Source: CAZNLH01 sp964573995 (GTDB taxonomy: Bacteria; Gemmatimonadota; CAZMKB01; CAZNLH01). Taken from it: a stretch of DNA of 64,000 nucleotides. The position numbers and the translations under genes were made by a program. Below, piece after piece: positions 18,046-26,905 of this stretch; positions within the stretch are counted from its first letter, which is position 1, and every line of letters begins with the position of its first letter. The notes below the pieces were generated by a model. It searched no databases. It worked only from the letters and a program-made list of their open reading frames with translations, and had not been told where the DNA came from. The stretch is from assembly GCA_964573995.1 (NCBI GenBank), contig CAZNLH010000005.1, forward strand, positions 1-64,000, in the 5' to 3' direction.

Positions 18046-18444
18046 TCAGTCACCTTCCGTGACCGCGTCCGCCTCGATCTCCACTCGCCACTCCGGGTCA
18101 ATGAACCCACTCACACGGATGAACGTCGACGCGGGCATCGTTTCCCCGAAGACCTCGCTGTGTGATCTCGCCACCTTCTCCAGGTCATCCATATCGACCA
18201 AGTAGACGCGTGTTCGGATTACGTCCTCCATGTCGGCTCCAAGTTGAAGCAGCGACTGTTCTATAATCTCCAGGCAACGCTTGCACTGGAGATAGACATC
18301 TCCCCTTCCGACCGTGTTCCCATTAGGACCGATAGGCGCGGTGCCGGACACCGCGATGAAATCACCCACTCTCACCGCCCTTGAAAATCCAATAAGCCCT
18401 TCAAATGGTGACCCAGAAGAAACGGACTGCCTGGACGCCCCCAT
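18046..18444 (-). CDS. RidA-like (YjgF/UK114) protein, possibly without the deaminase arginine
   Basis: The 132-residue protein shows the family pattern: GFSRAVRVGDFIAVSGTAPI, LEIIEQSLLQLGADMEDVIRTRVYLVD and WRVEIEADAV. RidA proteins hydrolyse reactive imines and enamines made by PLP enzymes. The arginine of the usual P-A-R-S segment is replaced: the sequence reads MPASTFIRVSGF. This may therefore be one of the Rid subfamilies without that activity. ATG 18444 has AAGGAG 5 bases upstream. It is a single gene between the aminopeptidase promoter region and the gap at 18445. Confidence 0.85.
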   Translation of the reverse strand: MGASRQSVSSGSPFEGLIGFSRAVRVGDFIAVSGTAPIGPNGNTVGRGDVYLQCKRCLEIIEQSLLQLGADMEDVIRTRVYLVDMDDLEKVARSHSEVFGETMPASTFIRVSGFIDPEWRVEIEADAVTEGD

Positions 18445-18940
18445 TATTTCTCCTTTCTACCAACGGTGTCGGAGTGATTATCCATGAAAACAGGGAGACA
18501 AGTGATCTATCGAGAAAAAATCGTGGTGAATTTCGATACTCTCCCATGGACAAGTATAGGCATGAACGGTATGCCGTGTCAACAGGCTATCCCGCTAAAG
18601 ACTCAGATGAGAAGAATAGAGTCCATCCCGGTGAGAAGAAGGGAGTCAATCTCTCCCATCTCTCGACATCTATCAGGCAGATTCACGGACGATCTGACGC
18701 TTGTTCTTCAACGTACACCGCCGACGAATAGGCCGCTCTAAGACCTCTGGATTCGGCCGCTTATAAACCCCACACTTCATCCCTCGATACACCACTTCCA
18801 TTGCCCACCTGATCTTTCAACCTCTCTACTCTCAACATCACTCCCTTTCCCTCTGACTTCCTCATTAAATTTGACACCAAGAAATGCCTCACTTATATTA
18901 ACAAAGAGGAGGCGTCGCCTTAACTCAATAGTGGAATCAG
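18445..18940. other. Intergenic gap of 496 bases
   Basis: No convincing gene. Overlapping plus-strand frames at 18405-18741 are low in protein-like pattern. The right end carries the promoter listed at 18871. An AGGAGG at 18907-18912 lies about 30 bases before the next ATG, too far to serve it directly. Confidence 0.4.
18871..18899 (+). promoter_or_regulatory. Strong sigma-70 type promoter
   Basis: TTGACA at 18871-18876 and TATATT at 18894-18899 are separated by exactly 17 bases. Transcription would begin near 18906 and serve the gene at 18941. Confidence 0.7.
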
Positions 18941-19963
18941 ATGAAGACCAGTCGAAGTATTGCGCTAACCTTGCTCCTCTCAGCATTTATCCCCCTGAAT
19001 GACCCTTCAATAGCAGCCTTTCCAGAGAGCAGTACGGCTGCCAGGGCGGACCTCAAGCAAAAATGTCGTGTCTCGGAGATTACCCTGGAGACCGGGAAAG
19101 CAATTATCGGCATTATCCTCAATGCAACCGATGACTCCCTCTATGTCCGTGCCCTGCAGACTCCGAAAGAAATAGCATCTGCTCCCCTCTTGATCCCGAC
19201 CCGAGCCATTCCCCTCACTGGAATCGCCTCGGTGAGATGCGGCGACTCCATTAAGGATGGGATATTGGCTGGGATCTTGGCGGTTGGAGCCCCCTCGGCA
19301 TTAATAACTGCTTTGGCCTTCGCATCCCTGGCGGATGACCCTTCATCCCACGACGACCTGGCGGCACTGAGGGGTTTGGCATATGGCCTTTCAACCGGGG
19401 GTACGATCGGCGCGGTTATGGGCGCGATATTAGATGTCCGGGTAGGCGGCTGGCCTGTAATGACTGACGGAGACGGTCTAAGGGATGCGTGGATTGGTAC
19501 GCGCCACGGGCTCCCAGAATCGGGGCGCCGGAAATCCTTGTCGGCGGGAGCATTCGTAGGGTTAGCCCGCTCGGCGGACCCGGGAAACTCCAGGCAGTGG
19601 CGACCGCTGGCAGGAGGACGGCTGAGTTACAGGACAAGCGAACGCTTGACTTACGAGATCGTCCTCGCGTCTTCTGAAAAGAGGGACAAAGAGAAGATCC
19701 AATATTTGAGCGCGGATGCCATGGTCCCATTTACGTTAGGGAGGAGTTTCGAGATATATTATTCCTCCGGCATAGGCTTGACGCATGTCGAGAAGCAAGG
19801 AAGGTATTGGCCTCTTAAGGAGAATCATCTCGATATTAATGTCGGAGGCGGGATATTCTGGAAGCTCCCAAAGGTGGAGCGGTTCTCGCTCCACCCTGAA
19901 TACAAATGGCATCCCTTCTCGGACCAATACCACGAAATCACTGTAGGGATCGTCATATTTTAA
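18941..19963 (+). CDS. Probable outer-membrane beta-barrel protein of unknown function
   Basis: The protein has 340 residues. A signal peptide (MKTSRSIALTLLLSAFIPL...SIAA, about 1-26) is followed by a small beta domain (VSEITLETGKAIIGIILNA) like those of proteins with Sm-like or LSM-type strands. A glycine/alanine-rich hydrophobic stretch (DGILAGILAVGAPSALITA and GLSTGGTIGAVMGAILDV) comes next. The last 130 residues alternate polar and hydrophobic residues as in a small barrel and end in phenylalanine (ITVGIVIF). I do not recognise a family. ATG 18941 is the only possible start after an in-frame TAG 12 bases upstream. No neighbour hints at a function. Confidence 0.65.
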   Translation: MKTSRSIALTLLLSAFIPLNDPSIAAFPESSTAARADLKQKCRVSEITLETGKAIIGIILNATDDSLYVRALQTPKEIASAPLLIPTRAIPLTGIASVRCGDSIKDGILAGILAVGAPSALITALAFASLADDPSSHDDLAALRGLAYGLSTGGTIGAVMGAILDVRVGGWPVMTDGDGLRDAWIGTRHGLPESGRRKSLSAGAFVGLARSADPGNSRQWRPLAGGRLSYRTSERLTYEIVLASSEKRDKEKIQYLSADAMVPFTLGRSFEIYYSSGIGLTHVEKQGRYWPLKENHLDINVGGGIFWKLPKVERFSLHPEYKWHPFSDQYHEITVGIVIF

Positions 19964-20411
19964 CAGACAATTCGAGATCGGTCGTGAAATTATACGACGC
20001 TCCTTCCGACTATCACCATGTACTCCCGGCCATCTACCGCTCCGGCATTAGATTAGAGATACTCCCGATCATCACCCTCCATTGGCTCCTATCTTGCTCT
20101 ATTCAAGAGAAGTGAATACGTTTTTTTAACAAATTATAAGGGGTCCTCTTGAGAATTTGTGGGTGGTGTATGGGGTCTAAGTATTTGAAAGCATGAATCT
20201 TCTCCTCTATTTTTCTTGTGTTGTAACAAGATATAAGGAAAGCAAGATAGACTTTTTCAACAACCCCTTACTCCTTGCATTTCTCCGGTTTTTTCTCTTT
20301 GAAGCGAGTATCTCGTTCAATTACAAGGGGATCAGTGATTGAACAGGTGTAATCAGGGCAAGAGGATAAAGAGGACCTTATGCAGAATTCCTGGCCTGGA
20401 AGCTAAAGCCG
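19964..20411. other. AT-rich convergent intergenic region with inverted repeats
   Basis: No gene seen between two convergent genes. It holds T7 (20121-20127) followed by ACAAATT/AATTTGT arms (20129-20135 and 20154-20160), and GTTCAAT/ATTGAAC arms (20315-20321 and 20338-20344). These may help end transcription from both sides, but neither has the hairpin-then-T-run order of a classical terminator. Confidence 0.4.
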
Positions 20412-21089
20412 TTAGCCTGATTGGAGGTGTAGATAGCGATGGGCGATGTGGTTGAGCGACGTTCGAATTACGTGAAAACGATCCCCGAGAACAGACAGGA
20501 CATCTGAGAGTTCGAGCCGTTCTGCAAGCCGGTTGTCCGCAGCCAGCCGGTAATTGATACTCCCCATATCCTCGTAATAGGTCTCTCCCGGACAATACTT
20601 CCTGAATCTGTTGCGAGCACGTATGTACTCGGGAAACAGGCCAAGGAGGAAGAGGCTATAATTCCCGATATGGGTTCGAATCAAGAAGCGATCTCTCGAA
20701 TCGGCGCCGTCGAGGTAAGCGACGAGATCGACGATATACTTGAATATCTCATCATGGGCAAGAGAAACCCTGTAAAGTCGTTCTCTTACCAAGAACTCCA
20801 CCATCATGGAAGAGATGTAATCCGAGACTCTTCTGTTATCGACTCCCTCCGCCAGCATGACATGCCTCGCCAGGACATAAAAGTAGAGAGAGGGAGAAAT
20901 ACGAGTGAGTCCATGCTCGTGCACTATCCTATCGAAGAGTTCGGCTCGATCCAGGAGGTGATCGATGAAGCTTTTCTCTGACATTAGTTGTTTTATGGCT
21001 CTCTTCTTTCGATCACCCCCGGATAGAGCCTCGAGAATAAAGTTCATGTCAGCGGGTGTCAACCTTGCTCTCGACTTCCCCCAACCCAA
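20412..21089 (-). CDS. Conserved helical protein of unknown function
   Basis: About 225 residues, mostly helical, with no signal peptide or membrane segment. Notable stretches are FILEALSGGDRKKRAIKQLM, ISPSLYFYVLARHVML, VSDYISSMMVEFLVRERLY, IRTHIGNYSLFLLGLFPEYI and YYEDMGSINYRLAA. They look like a conserved cytoplasmic protein I recall only as hypothetical in FCB-related genomes. The open frame extends to 21431, but the extra 114 residues look non-coding (Cys- and Trp-rich, low complexity). TTG 21089 has AAAGGAGA 8 bases upstream and is the best start; ATG 21047 is the next choice. It is transcribed toward a convergent gap and is separate from secA. Confidence 0.65.
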   Translation of the reverse strand: MGWGKSRARLTPADMNFILEALSGGDRKKRAIKQLMSEKSFIDHLLDRAELFDRIVHEHGLTRISPSLYFYVLARHVMLAEGVDNRRVSDYISSMMVEFLVRERLYRVSLAHDEIFKYIVDLVAYLDGADSRDRFLIRTHIGNYSLFLLGLFPEYIRARNRFRKYCPGETYYEDMGSINYRLAADNRLAERLELSDVLSVLGDRFHVIRTSLNHIAHRYLHLQSG

Positions 21090-21508
21090 GGTAAGGTCTC
21101 CTTTCTTGGAAGGATTCGGAAGAAAAAACGCACTCGTCTGAAAAAAAGCAATATTAGTGCCAAAAATATCAAATTTCTCAGGAAAGAGGGTGATATTGCA
21201 CCAGCAGGGGGCCCGCTGCCGTTTAAATGGGGAATTATTGCAGTGGAACAATCTGGACAGTTGAGGTGCGGCGCGCAGTCCGGTGTTCATTAGCCGACAC
21301 CATTCCGAACACCATGGATTGGCCGTGCATCGGTCACCCCTCGGGATGCTCCATTTCCCGGCAGTCAGCCGTCGCCTCGTTGGGAAAATCGAATCGGATA
21401 CGAATGCGGTCATGCCGAAGAATGAAAACAAAATCGAAGGTGGGAGTTAACAACGAGGGAATATCGCCATTAGTCGCCTACAGGCAATAAAGTACGCCGG
21501 AGGTGCAA
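21090..21508. other. Gap of 419 bases between secA and the helical protein gene
   Basis: Contains the leader and presumed promoter of the gene at 20412 in an A/T-rich part (about 21120-21190) and the downstream end of the secA transcript. I see no clear terminator and no gene. Confidence 0.35.
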
Positions 21509-24500
21509 TCAACGCCCGCAGCACTTCTTGTACTTCAGTCCGCTCCCGCACGGGCACGGGTCGTTTCTTCCGATCTTCTCCCCTCTTACAACCGGCTTTT
21601 TAGGCCCTCCCTCCTCTGCCGCACCCGCAGTTGCCCTAACTTGCGAACTCCCGGCCCCGATAGCGGCACCTGCATATGCGGAGATCGGCGAGGCGTGTCG
21701 GGCCTCAACGCCGTGTGTTTCTCTGCGTGCAACTCGTTCCTGCGGCATGAACCGGGCACGAAAGAAGAGGGTTGCCACCTGTTTCTTGATCTCATCCAGG
21801 AGGTCGACAAACATCCGATAGGCCTCCTGCTTGTATTCTATCAAGGGGTCTTTCTGGCCATATGCCATGAAAGAAATCCCGCTCTTCAGGTGATCGATGT
21901 CATAGAGGTGTTCCTTCCACCGGTCGTCTATGACTGCCAGCAGGATTCTCTGCAGGATCGGATCGCGATATTCTTCTTCCCAGGTCTGCAACCTCTCCTC
22001 GAAGGCCCTGGCGGCGACTTCCCTGACCATCTCTTTCAGACCTTCGTGCGTCAGTTCGTTCAGGTCCAGGCCGTCCACTGGAAGATTGATGAGAAAGTTG
22101 CTCCTAAGATCAGCAGACAATCCCTTGAGATCCCATTCATCGGGGTAGGCCTTCGGATCGGCGAATTGGTCCACCCTCGCCTCAAATGATTCCTCGATCA
22201 TCTCGAGGACCTGCCCCTTCAGATCCTGACCTTCCAGGGCAAAGAGCCGCTGGTCGTAAATCACCTCGCGCTGCTTATTCATGACGTCATCGTACTCGAG
22301 GAGGTGCTTGCGAATCTCGAAGTTGTGGGCCTCGACCTTTTTCTGCGCACGCCCTATCGATCGCGTGACGAGGTGATGGATGATCGGTTCTCCCTCCTCC
22401 GCTCCCAACTTATCCATTACTCCGGCAATCCGTTCTGAGCCGAACAGGCGCATGAGATCGTCCTCAAGTGAAAGGAAAAACCTGCTGGATCCTGGATCAC
22501 CCTGTCGGGCGCTCCTTCCCCTCAACTGCCGGTCGATGCGCCTCGACTCATGACGCTCGGTACCTATTATATGGAGGCCGCATGGCATTTCGTTTTCGCA
22601 GAAAGACTCGTCTTCACCATCCGGGATATTATCACCCGGGTTTTCCACCTTTATATAGTCTTTCTCGTGATAGAGGATGCATCCGGAGCAGCGGACGACT
22701 CCAGGGCCAAGTTTGATGTCCGTCCCCCTTCCTGCCATGTTCGTGGCAATGGTTACCGATCCCGGCTGTCCGGCCCGACTGACGATTTCAGCCTCTTTCT
22801 GGTGGTGCTTTGCGTTGAGGACATGATGCCGAATTCCCCGTCGTTTGAGCATTCGGCTCAGGGTCTCGGAGACCTCGACCGACACTGTCCCCACGAGGAT
22901 CGGGCGACCGCGTTTGTGCTCTCTTTCTATCTCGTTGATAATGGCGTTGTACTTCTCTCTCCTCGTCTTGTAGATGACGTCATCAAAGTCTATCCGTCGG
23001 ACTGGACGGTTCGTGGGTATTACTATGACTTCCAGTTTGTATATCTCGTAGAATTCGTTCTCCTCTGTCTCGGCGGTACCGGTCATGCCTGCCAGTTTAT
23101 CGTAGAGCCTGAAAAAGTTCTGCAGGGTGATCGTCGCGAGTGTCTGGGTCTCTCCCTCCACTCGAACGCCTTCCTTGGCCTCGATCGCCTGGTGGAGGCC
23201 GTCGCTGTAACGCCGGCCAGGCATGAGCCTCCCCGTGAATTCATCGACGATTACCACCTTCCCGTCCTGAAGGACATACTCGACGTCTTTTTCAAAGAGG
23301 ATATAGGCCTTGAGTAGTTGTGAGATAATGTGAATCTTCTCGCTCTTCTCCACATAATCCTCTTCCAGTGCCACTTTTCTCTTCCGCTTCTCTTCCGCCG
23401 AAAGACCTTCATTCGATTCTATCTCGTGGAAACCTTCACCCAGGTCAGGTATGACGAACAAGTCCTTGTCCCGGGGAGAGAGATGTTCCCTCCCCTTGTC
23501 GGAGAGGTTGACATTTCGCCCCTTCTCATCCATGTAAAAATAGAGGTCCTCATCCAATTCGTGGAGCCGTTTCTCCCTCATAAAATCGGCCTCCACGCGC
23601 TGTATGAGTTTTTTCATTCCGGGCTCCTTGAGGATCTTGAGCAACCTCTTGTTCTTGGGCATCCCCCTTGATGCCTGGAATAATTTGATCCCGGCCTCGT
23701 ACTCCTTTCCCGCCTCGAGATCTTCCTCCGCCATGGCAAGCAACTTGCTTACAAGTTGCTTCTGGGCCCTGCTCAGGCTGTCAACCAATGGCTTGAGTTC
23801 AGAATAGCGTTTCGTACCCGACTCCCCCACCGGGCCAGAAATAATCAAGGGCGTCCTCGCTTCGTCGATCAGGACGCTGTCCACCTCGTCGACAATCGCA
23901 TAGTGATGCCCCCGCTGCACCCTGTCCTCGAGCCTCAGGGCCATGTTATCCCTGAGGTAGTCGAATCCGAACTCGTTATTGGTGCCGTAGGTAATGTCGC
24001 AGTTATAGGCCTCACGCCTCTCGGGAGGGCTCATGTCATGTTGAATGCAGCCTATTGTGAGGCCGAGAAACTCGTAAATTGCCCCCATCCACTGGCTGTC
24101 TCGTTTGGCCAGGTAATCGTTTACGGTAACAAGGTGGGCGCCCTTTCCCTCCAGGGCATTCAGGTAGAGCGGCATCGTGGCGACAAGCGTCTTCCCCTCA
24201 CCCGTGGCCATCTCGGTGATCTTTCCCTGGTGGAGAACGATGCCCCCGATGAGTTGGACATCGAAGGGGACCATATCCCACTCGATCTCCTGGTCGGTAA
24301 CCTCGATCTTCTTTCCCAGGAGGCGGCGGCACGCATCCTTTACCGCGGCATACGCCTCTGGGAGGATATCATCAAGCGTCTCACCATCGCGGATACGGGA
24401 TCTGAACTCATCGGTCTTGCCGCGTAATTCCTCATCACTCAGCCCGCTGTATCCCTCGAAACAACGATTGATCTCTTCCACGATGGGCCGCAGTTTCTTG

Positions 24501-24553
24501 ATCTCCCGCCCGTGCTTTGTACCCAAGATCTTTCTGGCTATGGTCTTCAACAT
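21509..24553 (-). CDS. secA: Protein translocase ATPase SecA
   Basis: Motor of Sec-dependent protein export. Walker A is ATGEGKTL (about 116-123), the DEAD-like box is in DEVDSVLIDEARTPLI, and later come GMTGTAETE and NMAGRGTDIKL. The C terminus GRNDPCPCGSGLKYKKCC is the zinc/SecB-binding tail. The 1014 residues are longer than in E. coli because of two insertions. One is a helical block of about 80 residues after LIISGPVG. The other, of about 45 residues, contains CSGC and CENEMPC just before GLHIIGTERHESRRIDRQL. Motif VI reads RGRSARQGDPG where RGRSGRQGD or RGRAGRQGD is usual. ATG 24553 is preceded by GAGG; the seven extra codons upstream are unlikely. It lies 58 bases after nadD, probably in the same operon. 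Confidence 0.97.
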   Translation of the reverse strand: MLKTIARKILGTKHGREIKKLRPIVEEINRCFEGYSGLSDEELRGKTDEFRSRIRDGETLDDILPEAYAAVKDACRRLLGKKIEVTDQEIEWDMVPFDVQLIGGIVLHQGKITEMATGEGKTLVATMPLYLNALEGKGAHLVTVNDYLAKRDSQWMGAIYEFLGLTIGCIQHDMSPPERREAYNCDITYGTNNEFGFDYLRDNMALRLEDRVQRGHHYAIVDEVDSVLIDEARTPLIISGPVGESGTKRYSELKPLVDSLSRAQKQLVSKLLAMAEEDLEAGKEYEAGIKLFQASRGMPKNKRLLKILKEPGMKKLIQRVEADFMREKRLHELDEDLYFYMDEKGRNVNLSDKGREHLSPRDKDLFVIPDLGEGFHEIESNEGLSAEEKRKRKVALEEDYVEKSEKIHIISQLLKAYILFEKDVEYVLQDGKVVIVDEFTGRLMPGRRYSDGLHQAIEAKEGVRVEGETQTLATITLQNFFRLYDKLAGMTGTAETEENEFYEIYKLEVIVIPTNRPVRRIDFDDVIYKTRREKYNAIINEIEREHKRGRPILVGTVSVEVSETLSRMLKRRGIRHHVLNAKHHQKEAEIVSRAGQPGSVTIATNMAGRGTDIKLGPGVVRCSGCILYHEKDYIKVENPGDNIPDGEDESFCENEMPCGLHIIGTERHESRRIDRQLRGRSARQGDPGSSRFFLSLEDDLMRLFGSERIAGVMDKLGAEEGEPIIHHLVTRSIGRAQKKVEAHNFEIRKHLLEYDDVMNKQREVIYDQRLFALEGQDLKGQVLEMIEESFEARVDQFADPKAYPDEWDLKGLSADLRSNFLINLPVDGLDLNELTHEGLKEMVREVAARAFEERLQTWEEEYRDPILQRILLAVIDDRWKEHLYDIDHLKSGISFMAYGQKDPLIEYKQEAYRMFVDLLDEIKKQVATLFFRARFMPQERVARRETHGVEARHASPISAYAGAAIGAGSSQVRATAGAAEEGGPKKPVVRGEKIGRNDPCPCGSGLKYKKCCGR

Positions 24554-24611
24554 ACTCGGGTCCTCAAAGTACAACCCCCAAGGTCCGCACGTACAAACTA
24601 CCTATCTGAGA

Positions 24612-25199
24612 TTACCGGTAGAGCCGTTTTTCATAAATGTAACGTTCGACATCGGACGGCACAAGATAGCGAATAGAGCGGCCTTCCCGGACTCTGCGCC
24701 TGATTTCACTCGAAGAGAGATCGATCCTGTGGATATTCAGGGTTATCACCGGTCCGGGCAGATCCATATCGCGAGCAGGGTTTCTGCCCCCCGGACGCCC
24801 TATCACCACCATCCGGCAGAGCCCAAAAAGGCGTTCAGGCTCCTTCCAGGCCCAGATCTCCGGAAGGTTGTCTTCGCCGACGAGAAAGAAAAACTCACTG
24901 TTGGGGAAATTACACTTAAGGTCCTCTACCGTATCGACGGAAAACGACGGCCCGCTGCGCCGAATCTCTATATCGGAGGCGTAGAAGGAGGGATTATTCT
25001 CCACGGCGAGTTTAACCATCGCCAATCGAGTCTCTGCTGGGCTTATCCCCTTGCCGGTCTTATGGGGTGGAATCGAGGCGGTGACGAAGATCACCCGATC
25101 CAGCGTGAGGGCCTCCATTGTATCCTGGGCTGCCAATAGATGGCCGACGTGGATGGGATCAAAGGTGCCGCCCAGGATCCCGATGTTTTCTCCATCCAC
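24612..25199 (-). CDS. nadD: Nicotinate-nucleotide adenylyltransferase
   Basis: Joins nicotinate mononucleotide and ATP to form deamido-NAD+, the step before NAD synthetase. The N terminus GILGGTFDPIHVGHLLAA carries the nucleotidyltransferase signature with the (H/T)xGH pair. LSSSEIRRRVREGRSIRYLVP is the conserved C-terminal ISST-like segment. Its 195 residues are typical. ATG 25199 has GGGGAG upstream. It lies 12 bases after bamD, within the TPR-bamD-nadD-secA run. Confidence 0.94.
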   Translation of the reverse strand: MDGENIGILGGTFDPIHVGHLLAAQDTMEALTLDRVIFVTASIPPHKTGKGISPAETRLAMVKLAVENNPSFYASDIEIRRSGPSFSVDTVEDLKCNFPNSEFFFLVGEDNLPEIWAWKEPERLFGLCRMVVIGRPGGRNPARDMDLPGPVITLNIHRIDLSSSEIRRRVREGRSIRYLVPSDVERYIYEKRLYR

Positions 25200-25211
25200 G
25201 AGGCACTCCCC

Positions 25212-25997
25212 TTACTTCACCGATGCCCGCTCCCCACTCACCAGGGATGGGAACTCCTGCATGATCTTCTTCGCCTCATCGGATTCAGGGAACGATTCGA
25301 TGAGTTCTCTTCTCGTCTTGTCGGCGTCTTCGTTCAACTCGAGTTTTTCATACGCCTTGGACAGATAGTAGAGAGTGGGCGGCAACCATGGATTATCCGG
25401 GTATTCCTGCCTAAGCGTCTCAAATTGGATTATCGCCGAGTCATAATAATGACGCTTATAATAAAAATGGCCGTTTTCATATTCCTTGTGGGCCAGTTTT
25501 GCCTGCAATGCGGAGATTCGCACCCGCGCGGAGTCCGAAAACTCACTACGGGGAAATCGCTCTATCAGTGAGTTGAACGTATCGACGGCTCGCCTGGTGT
25601 CGGTCTGATCCAATTCATAATCCAGGGAGAGTCTTGAATAACAGATCCCCAATTTATAAAGGGATTGCATCGCCAACGGTTCGTCGGGAAATTCGGAAGA
25701 TACGCGCTTGAACTCGTTGGCAGCCATTAGATAATCTTTATCCCTGAAGTACGAATCGGCAAGGTAGAACATGGCCTTGTCGATGAGTTCATCCCCCGGA
25801 TAATTGAAGATCACACGCTGGAACCATCGGCCCGCTTCCTTATAATCCCCCTTCTGATAACTCTCCATTGCATGGTCGTAAGCCATGTCAGCACTCTCGG
25901 CCACGAACGTCTTCCCTCCTCCACATCCAAGGCCGGAAATGCCGACGATTATGATGACGCAGTAAAATCCAAGCGATTTGTGGTTGTACACCTTCAT
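25212..25997 (-). CDS. bamD: Outer-membrane assembly lipoprotein BamD
   Basis: A TPR lipoprotein of the BAM complex that folds barrels into the outer membrane. The N terminus carries a signal with lipobox GISGLGC, so the cysteine near residue 25 would be lipidated. Repeats of the BamD/YfiO type follow: YDHAMESYQKGDYKEAGRWF, AMFYLADSYFRDKDYLMAAN and SLYKLGICYSRLSL. The length of 261 residues fits. The start overlaps the preceding TPR lipoprotein stop by 4 bases (ATGA), pointing to translational coupling. Confidence 0.88.
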   Translation of the reverse strand: MKVYNHKSLGFYCVIIIVGISGLGCGGGKTFVAESADMAYDHAMESYQKGDYKEAGRWFQRVIFNYPGDELIDKAMFYLADSYFRDKDYLMAANEFKRVSSEFPDEPLAMQSLYKLGICYSRLSLDYELDQTDTRRAVDTFNSLIERFPRSEFSDSARVRISALQAKLAHKEYENGHFYYKRHYYDSAIIQFETLRQEYPDNPWLPPTLYYLSKAYEKLELNEDADKTRRELIESFPESDEAKKIMQEFPSLVSGERASVK

Positions 25998-26905
25998 CGG
26001 CCGAACTTTATCTCACGGATCCTTTCCTGCGAGAGCGACACCAGCCGCCCCGTTCGCGATGGGTTCAAGTTGAGCACCTTATCGTAAGCGACAAGGGCAC
26101 TGTCTGGGCGATCCAGGGCATGATAAATCTCTCCCTTCAAGAACCAGGCGTCATCTTCAGTTACCTGCGGCTGACCACTATCGATAGGGACCTCAACGTA
26201 TTCCAGGGCCTCCCGCAGGTGACCTTCATCGAATTCTTCCTGAGCGACATGATATGCGCACAGGCCACGGTGCCATTCAACCGCCTTGATATCCGAACCC
26301 CCCGGGAACTTTTTCATGTACTGCTCGAAAAAGACCAGGGCATCCCTGTAATTCTCGAGTTTCTCGTTGGACAGGGCCAAGCGGTAGGTTGCGGAATCTG
26401 CCTTTTCGTGGGCCGGACGGTAACTCAACGCCCTCATATAATAAGTGGCCGCCTTGCTGAAATCAGCGTGCTCGTAGTAATAATCAGCCAGGTAATAGTA
26501 GTATTCTCCTATATTATAGGTGGAATCCACCTCGAAGAGGGATTCAAAGGCACCGGCCATCTGGACATCATCCCCGCTTTCATAGAAGTTCACCCCCAAC
26601 CTGAAGAAATCGAGGGCAACGTGGTTCGATTCCTCCGGGGATAGTCTCAGGAGGGAAAAGTACACCTCTCTCATGCCCTTGAGATCCTTCCTCAGCAGGG
26701 CCGTTCTGCCCATCTTGAGCAGTATGCCGTTGTCCTCCCCTCTCTGCCTCAAGGCTATAGAGTATTCCGCCCAGGCATCCTCGTACCGTCCTGCACGGAA
26801 GTAATTGTCCCCCTTCCGTTCATGCGCGTTTCCCCAGATCATGCAACCGGAGCCGAGGAGGAGGGCCACCACGCAAGTTTCCACGCCAATCTTCTTTATT
26901 CTCAT
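25994..26905 (-). CDS. TPR-repeat lipoprotein
   Basis: The signal sequence MRIKKIGVETCVVALLLGSGC ends in a lipobox cysteine. About eight TPR-like helices follow (KGDNYFRAGRYEDAWAEYSI, YYLADYYYEHADFSKAATYY, YRDALVFFEQYMKKFPGGSD, YHALDRPDSALVAYDKVLN). TPRs bind other proteins; the 4-base overlap with bamD suggests a role in envelope assembly, by inference. ATG 26905 is chosen over TTG 26908. No ribosome site precedes it, and a TATAAT box ends 7 bases before the ATG, so the message may be leaderless. Confidence 0.78.
   Translation of the reverse strand: MRIKKIGVETCVVALLLGSGCMIWGNAHERKGDNYFRAGRYEDAWAEYSIALRQRGEDNGILLKMGRTALLRKDLKGMREVYFSLLRLSPEESNHVALDFFRLGVNFYESGDDVQMAGAFESLFEVDSTYNIGEYYYYLADYYYEHADFSKAATYYMRALSYRPAHEKADSATYRLALSNEKLENYRDALVFFEQYMKKFPGGSDIKAVEWHRGLCAYHVAQEEFDEGHLREALEYVEVPIDSGQPQVTEDDAWFLKGEIYHALDRPDSALVAYDKVLNLNPSRTGRLVSLSQERIREIKFGR

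Noticed and set aside
18405..18741. Two overlapping plus-strand frames, one ending with a stretch like RFTDDLTLVLQR that resembles the end of PP2C/SpoIIE phosphatases
   Set aside because: Only a dozen residues match, no metal-binding motifs precede them and no ribosome site is present; probably chance.
20240..20270. TTGTTGAAAAAGTC-like sequence, which occurs near some insertion-sequence ends
   Set aside because: No matching inverted partner, transposase fragment or target duplication was found.
20671..20690. GGGTTCGAATC, similar to a tRNA T-loop
   Set aside because: It lies inside the coding frame of the helical protein and no acceptor or anticodon arms can be formed around it.
21090..21431. 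Open N-terminal extension of the helical protein gene
   Set aside because: Its translation is rich in Cys, Trp and Phe without pattern, and the ribosome site fits TTG 21089 instead.
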